A stretch of DNA of 57,730 nucleotides from a virus, in IMG/VR virus record IMGVR_UViG_3300045141_000380, positions 1 to 57,730 of that record; one strand, given 5' to 3'. Shown here in pieces: positions 40,889 to 47,386 of the stretch. A model generated the notes under the pieces. It saw nothing but the letters and a program-made list of their open reading frames with translations. It was not told the origin of the DNA and searched no databases. Position 1 is the stretch's first letter. Every line of letters starts with the position of its first letter. The translations under genes were made by a program, and so were the position numbers.

Positions 40889-41829
40889 GCATCCTCCTCG
40901 ATCCTGCTCGTTCGCAGCACGCGAAAGCTGACGTGTTTCGCGGGTTTTGGCTCTTGCTCGTATTCGGTGGTGCGCAGCGAGACTTTCCAACCGGGAACGA
41001 TGGCGATCTCGGCGTCGCCCATCTTGGCGCGCATCTCGGTCTCGGACGCGTCCTTGGCCGCCTTGGCGGCCTTGATGATGGCGGCGTTGCGCTCGCGGAT
41101 TTCGCACAGCTCCTGGACGCGGTTGTCGCCGCGTAGGTCGATGATTTTTCCTTCGGCCGTGCGCGGGTACATGAGGCGCACCAGATCGCTGTCGCGGTCA
41201 TAATCGATCGTCGGCACCTGGCCGGCTTCGAGCGCTTGCCAGAAGCTGTGAACCGCGACGCGTATCTTGTGTTCGGCGTCCTTGTGGCGAGGCACCTCGA
41301 TCACCAGGCAATCAAATTGGAAGTCGCCGATGACCAGCACGCCGATGGCGCCGAATGCGGCGTCCGCCAGCATAACCTCGGTCGCGTTCTGCAGGATGAT
41401 CCACATCGGCGCGGTGGGCTCTTCGCCGTAGTCGCCGGCCCAATATTTCTTGAATTGCCAGGCGCCGATCGTTTTGGTCTGCAGCACGCCAAGCCCGCGC
41501 GGGTCGCCATCGATCCAGAAGTCGGCCGTGGCGCCGATGCGGGCGTGCGCGTCACGCAGATAGTCGGTGTTCTTGGTGATGCGCCACTCGGGCCGAAGCT
41601 TGGCCACCTCTTGCGCTACCACGCTTTCCAGCGCATTGCCGCGCCTGATCACGCTCAATTCCGGGTCGGGCGCCGGCAGCTCCAAGCCGCACTTCTCGCC
41701 GTGCAAGCCCGCTATCGTCTGCCAGGGATGAACGCCGAACAGCGCGCCGATCACGGACGCCGTGACGTCCTGCCGGCGCAGGTTTAACCACTGTTCACGA
41801 CCGGTAATTGGAATGCGCTCGACCGGCAT
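40885..41829 (-). CDS. YqaJ-type phage recombination exonuclease
   Basis: 314 aa from ATG 41829. YqaJ-like features: QWLNLRRQDVTASVIGALFG (the RxxxIgaSd-like start), RRGNALESVVAQEVAK (the conserved GxxxE), ATADFWIDGDPRGLGVLQTK TIG with the Asp and the E/Q-x-K of the PD-(D/E)XK site, and WIILQNATEVMLADA with the Gln motif. The usual E-x-K reads Q-T-K here, worth noting. It degrades double-strand ends to feed the annealase RecT. Confidence 0.83.
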   Translation of the reverse strand: MPVERIPITGREQWLNLRRQDVTASVIGALFGVHPWQTIAGLHGEKCGLELPAPDPELSVIRRGNALESVVAQEVAKLRPEWRITKNTDYLRDAHARIGATADFWIDGDPRGLGVLQTKTIGAWQFKKYWAGDYGEEPTAPMWIILQNATEVMLADAAFGAIGVLVIGDFQFDCLVIEVPRHKDAEHKIRVAVHSFWQALEAGQVPTIDYDRDSDLVRLMYPRTAEGKIIDLRGDNRVQELCEIRERNAAIIKAAKAAKDASETEMRAKMGDAEIAIVPGWKVSLRTTEYEQEPKPAKHVSFRVLRTSRIEEDA

Positions 41830-41842
41830 GCGGGCTTTCCGC

Positions 41843-42079
41843 TCAAGAGGACGGGCGAAACAGAAGCGCAACTATGATGCAGAACACGTAAAACCCCAGG
41901 CCCTGGATCATCGACTGCCATCCACCGGTTTCCCAGTAGTAGCCAGCCAGCGCCACGCCGAACAAGGCGAGAACGACATCGAAACGTCGCACATCGATGC
42001 GTCCACAGACGGGTGTATTCATCCAAGCGTCCGGCTTGGCGATTATCCTGATCAGCACGCTCGGTATTCGTATCTGCAT
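41843..42079 (-). CDS. Small membrane protein (78 aa)
   Basis: Two hydrophobic stretches: residues ~34-48 (DVVLALFGVALAGYYW) and ~57-75 (MIQGLGFYVFCIIVALLF). Stop lies 12 bases before the exonuclease ATG. The ribosome site is weak (GAG). Unknown function; may have travelled with the adjacent secreted-protein genes. Confidence 0.5.
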   Translation of the reverse strand: MQIRIPSVLIRIIAKPDAWMNTPVCGRIDVRRFDVVLALFGVALAGYYWETGGWQSMIQGLGFYVFCIIVALLFRPSS

Positions 42080-42095
42080 GACGGTTACTCAAATA

Positions 42096-42137
42096 GCCCG
42101 CCCGGGGAGGACAGTTGCGGCTACCTTCCGGGCGGGC
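42096..42137 (-). terminator. GC-rich inverted repeat after the VPLPA-CTERM genes
   Basis: GCCCGCCCGG (42096-42105) and CCGGGCGGGC (42128-42137) are perfect complements, 22 bases apart. It lies downstream of the second secreted-protein gene on the minus strand. No T-run; may weaken read-through into the recombination genes. Confidence 0.5.
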
Positions 42138-42198
42138 CTGCGGGCCGGGCGGCTGCGATTTACGGTGCTAGGAACACCAAGCCGCCGGCCTACCTGGG

Positions 42199-42870
42199 TT
42201 ACGCGATACTGCCCAGCCGGTTCTTCCTGCGCTTCAGGAACAAGCCACCGAGCGCCAACGCACCACCGAACAGCGGCAGCGTGGCGGGGAGCGGCACGGC
42301 GGATAGCGTCGCGTCGAAGTTTGTCAAGAGCACATTGCCGTTGCACCCTGCGCCGCAGGCCCCAGGTCCGCCGCCGAAGTAGAAGAAGTTGTAGTTGTCG
42401 AAGCCGCCGGCGAGAGTGTGGAAGCCCTCGTCGTTTGTGCCGCTGCTCTGGGCAAGCAGGGTAAGGGTAAACGGCGAGCCGTCCTCAGACCCATACACCG
42501 CCCAGCCTTCACCTTGGGTCGTCGAGCCCATCTGGAACGAGAACCCGCCCGCAGCCAGCGAGCTTCTGATACCATCCAGGTTGACCTGGACGAAGTTGCC
42601 CGCGGTGATTTCATGGTCGCCGGAAGGGTCGTTGTTGAGGCCGAGGCCGTTCTCGTCGCCGCCGCCGGTCTTACCGAACAGGGCAGTTCCAACGTCGCCC
42701 GGCGTGAAGCCGCGGGCAGTGAGGTTGAACCCACCCGCGGTGAAGGTTTGAGTTGTACCAAGCACACCGAGATGGTCCTGGAAGTTCCAGTCGAGCACAG
42801 TGGCCGAAGCCACGGTAGTGCCTGCGGCGAGCGCACCCAACATGGTGCCCGCTAGTAGTAACTGTCTCAT
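42199..42870 (-). CDS. Secreted VPLPA-CTERM protein 2
   Basis: 223 aa. Signal peptide at 1-23 (RQLLLAGTMLGALAAGTTVA). The body is a beta-rich secreted domain (LDWNFQDHLGVLGTTQTFTA, GFNLTARGFTPGDVGTALFG, ITAGNFVQVNLDGI, FSFQMGSTTQGEGWAVYGSE). The C-terminus shows the sorting signal VPLPATLPLFGGALALGG plus RRKNR: short motif, membrane helix, basic tail, as in VPLPA/PEP-CTERM substrates of an exosortase-like (archaeosortase/exosortase) system. The ribosome site AAAAAGGAAC resembles that of its neighbour. Very unusual cargo for a phage; a host-surface modification in lysogens is inferred. Confidence 0.85.
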   Translation of the reverse strand: MRQLLLAGTMLGALAAGTTVASATVLDWNFQDHLGVLGTTQTFTAGGFNLTARGFTPGDVGTALFGKTGGGDENGLGLNNDPSGDHEITAGNFVQVNLDGIRSSLAAGGFSFQMGSTTQGEGWAVYGSEDGSPFTLTLLAQSSGTNDEGFHTLAGGFDNYNFFYFGGGPGACGAGCNGNVLLTNFDATLSAVPLPATLPLFGGALALGGLFLKRRKNRLGSIA

Positions 42871-42915
42871 TTTGTAAAGTTCCTTTTTGTGATTTCAGCT
42901 TGAATCGTTTTCCGT

Positions 42916-43575
42916 TTACGCCCCCGCGCAAGCGGAGGTGTCTCCCAGCCGGTTCTTCCTGCGCCTCAGGAACAAGCCACCGAGCGCCAGCGCACCGCCG
43001 AATAGTGGCAGCGTGGCGGGGAGCGGCACGGCGGCGGCCGCAGCGACGTCGATGCGGTAGTGCTCGAAGTCGGTGATGTTGCCGAGCCCGGCATCGACCA
43101 ATCTGAAGTGGTCGATGGTCTCGCCGTTGATGGCCGTCAGGGTGAACCCGGACTGTGCGTTCGGGCTGATGTTGCCGAGATCGAACGTGAACAGCTTGAA
43201 GGTGCCGTCGGTTTCTTTTGCTGTTACGAACGCCGTCACGTCGCCCGTGCCTTTCAGCGAGAAGACGTCCGTAGCAGTCTGCATCACCTGGGTGCCGGCC
43301 GTGTTGAATACCTGGACTTGCAGATTGTTGGTGTTCTGGATTTTGATGTCGTTGCCGTTGGCGGCCCCGATGAAGTTCGGGTTGATCGACAGGTCGGTGA
43401 AGTCGACCAACCCCTGGTGCTGGCCGTTGAAAGAACCAACGGCGAGGTTGCCGAACAAGCTTTGGAAGATCACGTTGTCGCCGGTGCCACTCAGGTGGTT
43501 GTCGAGGATAACGTCCGCGCTTGCGGGTACGGCCAGCACACAAAGCGCAGTGGCCGTCAGAAGTAGCTTTTTCAT
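42916..43575 (-). CDS. Secreted VPLPA-CTERM protein 1
   Basis: 219 aa. Signal peptide KKLLLTATALCVLAVPASA. The mature part is beta-rich (LDNHLSGTGDNVIFQSLFGN, LSINPNFIGAANGNDIKIQN, VMQTATDVFSLKGTGDVTAF, FTLTAINGETIDHFRLVDAG). C-terminal VPLPATLPLFGGALALGG with basic RRRKNR, identical in this region to the neighbouring protein, while the bodies differ. The leader AAAAGGAAATTCCAACA is similar to that of its partner. The pair looks like a duplication with divergence of the exposed domain. Confidence 0.86.
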   Translation of the reverse strand: MKKLLLTATALCVLAVPASADVILDNHLSGTGDNVIFQSLFGNLAVGSFNGQHQGLVDFTDLSINPNFIGAANGNDIKIQNTNNLQVQVFNTAGTQVMQTATDVFSLKGTGDVTAFVTAKETDGTFKLFTFDLGNISPNAQSGFTLTAINGETIDHFRLVDAGLGNITDFEHYRIDVAAAAAVPLPATLPLFGGALALGGLFLRRRKNRLGDTSACAGA

Positions 43576-43647
43576 TGTTGGAATTTCCTTTTATGATCTC
43601 AGTTTTGGATTGTTTTCAGTCCTGGTCTTGCAATTATTCCCTTCTCA

Positions 43648-43779
43648 TCATCCGCCCTCCTGCGTTAGCCGCGCCGCAATCCAGTCAAAACAATCCATCA
43701 CCAGCACCACCGCGATCGCTGTCACTTGAACGCCGATCACGCCTGCGCAGATCGAGGCCGCGAACTGCTCGACGCTCAT
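43648..43779 (-). CDS. Tiny membrane protein (43 aa)
   Basis: Start overlaps the upstream gene's stop (ATGA). SVEQFAASICAGVIGVQVTA IAVVLVMDCF contains one transmembrane helix (residues ~10-30), followed by WIAARLTQEGG. It precedes the VPLPA-CTERM pair. Function unknown. Confidence 0.55.
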   Translation of the reverse strand: MSVEQFAASICAGVIGVQVTAIAVVLVMDCFDWIAARLTQEGG

Positions 43780-44105
43780 GATGCACCTCGGAGCGCGCCG
43801 GCGACCTCGGCCAGCAGATCGGCCGGCGGCTCGCTGCGATCAGAAAATAAATGTATGAAATCCCTGCCATGCCGTGCCCGGCCACGCCTCGCCCGGCCCC
43901 GCCCTGCCAGGCCCCGCCAGGCCGTGCCTGGCCCGGCCAGATCGATGTATCCGCGCACTTCATCCAGCAAATCGGCCGGTGGCGGGTGGCGATCAAATGA
44001 GGTGAGTTCCCACCATTTCTGCCGCACCGGCAACGGCAGACAGAACCAGTCCTCGCGCGTGTACGGCCAGTGACGGTCGCGGCTGATCTGGATGGTGGGC
44101 GGCAT
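43776..44105 (-). CDS. First gene of the left operon; protein with an internal GC-rich repeat (109 aa)
   Basis: ATG at 44105 chosen for GGGGAG upstream and its location directly behind the left promoter. N-terminus PPTIQISRDRHWPYTREDWF CLPLPVRQKWWELTSFD; then PPADLLDEVRGYI, an Arg/Gly tract (RGLAGRGRARRGRARHGRD) and a second PPADLLAEVAGAL. The tract corresponds to a GC-rich repeat (43868-43940) that appears to have expanded or inserted between two copies of the PPADLL-EV motif. Role unknown. Confidence 0.6.
   Translation of the reverse strand: MPPTIQISRDRHWPYTREDWFCLPLPVRQKWWELTSFDRHPPPADLLDEVRGYIDLAGPGTAWRGLAGRGRARRGRARHGRDFIHLFSDRSEPPADLLAEVAGALRGAS
43868..43940. repeat. GC-rich imperfect repeat inside a coding gene
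   Basis: Repeating units of the type TGCC(C/A)GGCC and CGCC(C/T)(C/T)GCC over ~70 bases, rich in short palindromes. Read in frame as Arg/Gly. Sequence character is unlike the surrounding gene. Confidence 0.55.
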
Positions 44106-44131
44106 GAGGCTCCCCGGGTGAACGGAGAGCA

Positions 44132-44160
44132 CATGTAACCGACGCGGTCACATTGGTCAA
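44132..44160 (-). promoter_or_regulatory. Left early promoter (pL) with operator in its spacer
   Basis: On the minus strand: -35 TTGACC (44160-44155), 17-base spacer, -10 TACATG (44137-44132). The region 44133-44153 is the inverted repeat ATGTGACCG / CGGTTACAT (three bases between half-sites), so a repressor bound here would cover the promoter. Same design as the right promoter. Confidence 0.72.
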
Positions 44161-44187
44161 TGGGGCCAAAGAAAAAAGTATCCGGCA

Positions 44188-44216
44188 CGGTCACACGTTA
44201 AAATTATGTGTGACCG
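44188..44216. promoter_or_regulatory. Operator-like inverted repeat near the repressor 3' end
   Basis: CGGTCACAC (44188-44196) and GTGTGACCG (44208-44216) are perfect inverted repeats separated by 11 AT-rich bases. Same GGTCACA half-site as pL and pR. Possible second binding site for cooperative repression. Confidence 0.65.
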
Positions 44217-44239
44217 CAGTAACTTGCCGGCAGGAAGGG

Positions 44240-44563
44240 TTAGTTTTTGATGCCGCTGGCTAGCCGCCGAACAATATCGGTGGCCATTTCTTGCACGTCC
44301 CTCGGGGCGGATTTGATCATTGCATCAAGAGACGGCAGGTCGCTTGGTAGGCGCCAGAGTGCTTCCGGTTCAATTCCCAACGCGTCCGCATAGGCCGCCT
44401 GCCCGTCACCCTTAAGACGCCACCATTCTCTTTCCAGGCGATGCAAGCTCTCCCGCTCAATGCCGAGCCGACCGGCCATTACGTCCGGTCTCACACCTTT
44501 TGCCTTGCGGTTTTCCCGCAGGAAGAGGCGTTTTTTGGCTGAAGAATGAATCTTGGTAACCAT
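44240..44563 (-). CDS. cI-like repressor (XRE family)
   Basis: 107 aa from ATG 44563 (an in-frame ATG at 44608 is alternative). The N-terminal ~60 residues include an HTH: FLRENRKAKGVRPDVMAGRL GIERESLHRLEREWWRLKGD. The remainder (ALGIEPEALWRLPSDLPSLD AMIKSAPRDVQEMATDIVRR) is helical and may mediate dimerisation. It is short, with no LexA/S24 protease domain, so induction by RecA self-cleavage is unlikely. It lies between two clusters of GGTCACA operators, the position of a phage repressor. Confidence 0.72.
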   Translation of the reverse strand: MVTKIHSSAKKRLFLRENRKAKGVRPDVMAGRLGIERESLHRLEREWWRLKGDGQAAYADALGIEPEALWRLPSDLPSLDAMIKSAPRDVQEMATDIVRRLASGIKN

Positions 44564-44609
44564 CGTGGATACGGTACACGGCGGTCCCCAACGCGTTGAG
44601 GACTGCATC

Positions 44610-44653
44610 GGTCACATCGCAATCTTGACGGATGTGACCGCACGGGTTACATC
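44610..44653 (+). promoter_or_regulatory. Right early promoter (pR) with operators
   Basis: -35 TTGACG (44625-44630), 17-base spacer, -10 TACATC (44648-44653). The spacer holds GATGTGACC (44631-44639) facing GGTTACATC (44645-44653); an additional half-site GGTCACATC is at 44610-44618. The expected transcript start is near 44660, at the cro-like ATG, so that mRNA would be leaderless. Confidence 0.75.
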
Positions 44654-44659
44654 GTGGGC

Positions 44660-44917
44660 ATGGGTAATCTCCACCCACTGAAAGCCTATCGCGACGCCCA
44701 AGACCCACCGCTTTCTCAGGAGCGATTGGCGGACCTCTTGGGCGTGGCGCGTACCACGGTTGCGCGTTGGGAGACGGGCACCCGCAAGGTGGATCAAGAA
44801 CTACTCTTGAAGATCGCCGAGGCGACTGGCATCGCCCCGGCCGATTTGCGACCGGATTTGGCGGCACTTTTGTCTATGAACGCTCCCGCGCCACCACTAA
44901 CAGAGACCGCCGGATGA
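44660..44917 (+). CDS. Cro-like XRE regulator
   Basis: 85 aa; ATG at 44660 has no ribosome site and lies seven bases after the -10 box, suggesting leaderless translation (an in-frame GTG at 44654 lies inside the -10 region). HTH: AQDPPLSQERLADLLGVART TVARWETGTRKVDQELLLKI AEATGI. Divergent from the cI-like gene, first of the right operon, so the natural counterpart of the repressor. Confidence 0.8.
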   Translation: MGNLHPLKAYRDAQDPPLSQERLADLLGVARTTVARWETGTRKVDQELLLKIAEATGIAPADLRPDLAALLSMNAPAPPLTETAG

Positions 44918-45002
44918 TCTCGTTTCTCTCCTGCCACGGCGCCTGCAAGCGCCCGCGTGCTTCGCGTCAACCGCAAGCAATCTGGCAGTGGAGGGTTTCA
45001 AA

Positions 45003-45374
45003 ATGTCGGAGAAGTGTTCCGGAGGCGCGATGCGTGAACTCATAGCGGCGGTCGCCGGCCCGCGGCAGTGGGGTGACACACGAGAAAGTTGGTTAGCGCG
45101 AGCCGCACGGCGAGCTGGCGTTTCGCATCGGCAGGCAAAAGCCTTGTTCTATGGCGAGATCATCGATGCCGACCACAAAACCGCACGACGAATGCGAGAA
45201 GCCGCTGGCCAACACGAGGCCGAGCATCTGGCACAACGGTTTGAGGCATTGGCTGATTCATTGCAAGCACGCGATCAGGATTTCCATTGCTCGGACATTG
45301 CTGCGCTGGTCGACGCGGCTCGCGCGCTGCGCGGTCTGGGTCGCTCCAGAACTGGTGGCGGGGAGCAAGGGTGA
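45003..45374 (+). CDS. HTH-like regulator of the right operon (123 aa)
   Basis: GGAGG eight bases before the ATG. Residues ~35-75 (SWLARAARRAGVSHRQAKAL FYGEIIDADHKTARRMREAA) resemble a helix-turn-helix often seen in phage regulators. C-terminal helices EHLAQRFEALADSLQARDQD and IAALVDAARALRGLG. Likely DNA binding; could act as a CII-like or early regulator. Confidence 0.62.
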   Translation: MSEKCSGGAMRELIAAVAGPRQWGDTRESWLARAARRAGVSHRQAKALFYGEIIDADHKTARRMREAAGQHEAEHLAQRFEALADSLQARDQDFHCSDIAALVDAARALRGLGRSRTGGGEQG

Positions 45375-45383
45375 GCGCCGGCC

Positions 45384-45989
45384 ATGAGTGGTATGCTCGT
45401 CAGATACGACACCATGTGCCGCGCGATCGACGCCGCCCACAAGGTCGATGAAGTCAAGGACATCCGCGACAAGGCGGTAGCCCTGGAACACTACGCGCGC
45501 CAGGCGCAGAACACCGACGCCGAGCGGCATGCCGCCGAAATCAGGTTGCGGGCCGAGCGCAAGGCCGGGCAACTGTTGGGCAAAATTGAAAAAGCCAATG
45601 GTGGGCGTCCTTCGAAAACTCATTCCCCAGAGGAACAAGTTTCCAAAGGTACCGTGCTTGAAGAGCTGGGTATTTCCCGCAAACAATCCGCGGAATGGGA
45701 AAAGCTCGGTGCGATGACGCAGCGGGATTTCGATCTTGCGATCGGAGCCAGCGTCTCGCCGCCAAGCACCAAAGGCATCTTGCGATCCGTCGAGCCGCCG
45801 CGCCAGCGGGTTGCCGCACCCGAAGCGCTTTGGCTCTGGGGCCGTCTCCTCGATTTCGAGCGCAACGATATGCTCGGCAGAGAACCGGCCGCAGTTCTCG
45901 AATCCATGACGGAGGAAATGCTCGACGATACTCATCGGCTGGCGCCGAAAGTTGCGGCGTGGCTGAAACGGATAGGAGCTACGCGATGA
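45384..45989 (+). CDS. Conserved mobile-element protein of unknown function (201 aa)
   Basis: N-terminal half strongly helical: YDTMCRAIDAAHKVDEVKDI RDKAVALEHYARQAQNTDAE RHAAEIRLRAERKAGQLL, a pattern common to proteins encoded near ParB-like or methylase genes in proteobacterial phages and plasmids. Middle LEELGISRKQSAEWEKLGAM looks like a second HTH-type unit. ATGA overlap with the next gene. Possible DNA-binding accessory protein. Confidence 0.62.
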   Translation: MSGMLVRYDTMCRAIDAAHKVDEVKDIRDKAVALEHYARQAQNTDAERHAAEIRLRAERKAGQLLGKIEKANGGRPSKTHSPEEQVSKGTVLEELGISRKQSAEWEKLGAMTQRDFDLAIGASVSPPSTKGILRSVEPPRQRVAAPEALWLWGRLLDFERNDMLGREPAAVLESMTEEMLDDTHRLAPKVAAWLKRIGATR

Positions 45990-46429
45990 CGAAAGAGGAA
46001 AGTCAACTTGCAGAAATCGTGGCGCGTATCATCGACATTCGTCGTGCGCAAGTAAAAATCAACCCGACCTGGATTGCGACCGAAGCGCTCAAGGAAATTG
46101 ATCCGGCGAGCCGCTCTATTGCCCTCGTGCGCACCGGCTGTCATTTGCAATTGCGGCAGATAGCGCGAGAGCAGTGCCGGAAACTTTTCGAAGACGACGA
46201 GGACGAGGCGCAGCCGCGATTCCCCGCCATTGAAGGATTGCAGTGGCGATATCCTACCCAGCGCACAAAGGATGAGCATGAGCCACAATACGTTTTGCGC
46301 GAGCTCATGAGCGACGGCGATGTTGCCTACAACGTCGCGCGCCTGCGCTCCGAAGCAGAAGCAAAGCTCGCTCATGCCGACGCTCTTGAGGCATGGGGGC
46401 TGAGCAGAAAGCGGTTACGCCGCCTGTAG
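45986..46429 (+). CDS. Hypothetical helical protein (147 aa)
   Basis: Coupled to the preceding gene by ATGA. Sequence KEESQLAEIVARIIDIRRAQ VKINPTWIATEALKEID ... GCHLQLRQIAREQCRKLFED ... LQWRYPTQRTKDEHEPQYVL. Helical, soluble. The C-terminal part (RxxAxxLLxHADALExW-like) is common in alphaproteobacterial phage genes of unknown function. Confidence 0.6.
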   Translation: MTKEESQLAEIVARIIDIRRAQVKINPTWIATEALKEIDPASRSIALVRTGCHLQLRQIAREQCRKLFEDDEDEAQPRFPAIEGLQWRYPTQRTKDEHEPQYVLRELMSDGDVAYNVARLRSEAEAKLAHADALEAWGLSRKRLRRL

Positions 46430-46443
46430 AAAGGATTCCACCG

Positions 46444-46908
46444 ATGGACACCGCGCAAAGCAACGATCTGGCGACGAAGGCGGAGACCTACCTTCGGCTG
46501 ATCGAGGAAATCGACGAGGAACTGGATTCCGAAAAGGTCGCGTACATGAGCAGGTGCGGCGTCCTGCGCGATAGGCGCAAGGACGTGTTCGGCGCCGCCA
46601 AGGACGACGGCATCCAGGTCAAGCCGCTCAAGGCGATCGTGAAGCGGCGCAAGCTGGAAAACAAGATTGCCGGGCTCCCGAGTGAATTCGAGATCGACGA
46701 GGCGGCTCAGTATGAGGCGCTGGCAGCCGCGTTCGCCGGCACGCCGTTTGGCGACTTCGCGGCCTCGCGCGCGGACAACGGTGCCGCGGCAGAGCCTGCC
46801 CCCGCGAAGGCGGGGGGCGCGCGCCCCAACGAAGACCACGTGGCAGCATTGCGCGCGCGACTTACCAGGATAGGGCTCGATCCGGTCGACACTCTCGCCG
46901 ATCACTGA
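46444..46908 (+). CDS. GapR/DUF2312-like protein with palindrome-encoded insert (154 aa)
   Basis: ATG at 46444 preceded by AAAGGA. Residues ~8-75 (ATKAETYLRLIEEIDEELDS EKVAYMSRCGVLRDRRKDVF GAAKDDGIQVKPLKAIVKRR) have the layout of the DUF2312/GapR family, small helical DNA-binding proteins of alphaproteobacteria. Near residue 120 the PAKAGG segment is encoded by an 18-bp palindrome identical to one at 2153. Role in phage DNA architecture is possible. Confidence 0.55.
   Translation: MDTAQSNDLATKAETYLRLIEEIDEELDSEKVAYMSRCGVLRDRRKDVFGAAKDDGIQVKPLKAIVKRRKLENKIAGLPSEFEIDEAAQYEALAAAFAGTPFGDFAASRADNGAAAEPAPAKAGGARPNEDHVAALRARLTRIGLDPVDTLADH
46799..46816. repeat. GC palindrome, in-frame in a coding gene (copy 2)
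   Basis: CCCCCGCGAAGGCGGGGG, identical to 2153-2170 and in the same codon phase (PAKAG). It lies in the disordered linker of a DUF2312-like protein. Confidence 0.7.
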
Positions 46909-46960
46909 TCCCCAAGAACAAGACCAAAGCCCCGCAGGCGCAGCGGGGGAGGCTGCGCAA

Positions 46961-47386
46961 ATGATCACCGGCAAGCAGCTTTCGCTGTTCAAGGGCAAAC
47001 GTCAGCGGGGCGTCGCGCCGCCGCCACCGCTCGAGTTCCATCTGCATGTGACGTTGGCCGACATCTGCCGGCGCTGGATAAACCCGCGCTGGCGATTTAG
47101 CCATCTTCCCTTCGGAGAGAAACGCGACGTCGCAACGGGCGCTCGATTGAAGAGGCTCGGAGTAACCCCCGGATGGCCCGATTTTCTCTTTGTCGGCCCC
47201 GGCGCGCAAGTGTTCTGGCTTGAGCTGAAACGGCCCAAGAGCGGGCGCCTGTCGGAAGCCCAGGGCAACATCATCGGGCACCTCGTCGCCTGCGGATTCG
47301 GCGTGCTCGTCACCACCTCGATCGACGACGCGGTCGCGACGCTCAAGCAGGCCGGGATTTTGCGAGCGAACGTGGAGGTGGTGTGA
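46961..47386 (+). CDS. VRR-NUC-type nuclease
   Basis: 141 aa. Core motifs: HLPFGEKRDVATGARLKRLG VTPGWPDFLFV with the catalytic Asp in GWPDF, FWLELKRPKSGRLSEAQ with E-x-K, and LVACGFGVLVTTSIDDAV. This is the VRR-NUC/PD-(D/E)XK fold used by phage structure-specific nucleases (Holliday-junction resolvase-like). Likely acts in phage recombination or replication. TGATG coupling to the methylase. Confidence 0.82.
   Translation: MITGKQLSLFKGKRQRGVAPPPPLEFHLHVTLADICRRWINPRWRFSHLPFGEKRDVATGARLKRLGVTPGWPDFLFVGPGAQVFWLELKRPKSGRLSEAQGNIIGHLVACGFGVLVTTSIDDAVATLKQAGILRANVEVV

Noticed and set aside
44914-45045. 43-aa frame overlapping the cro-like stop (ATGA)
   Set aside because: The product is Arg/Cys-rich and overlaps the next good start by 43 bases in another frame; evidence too weak.
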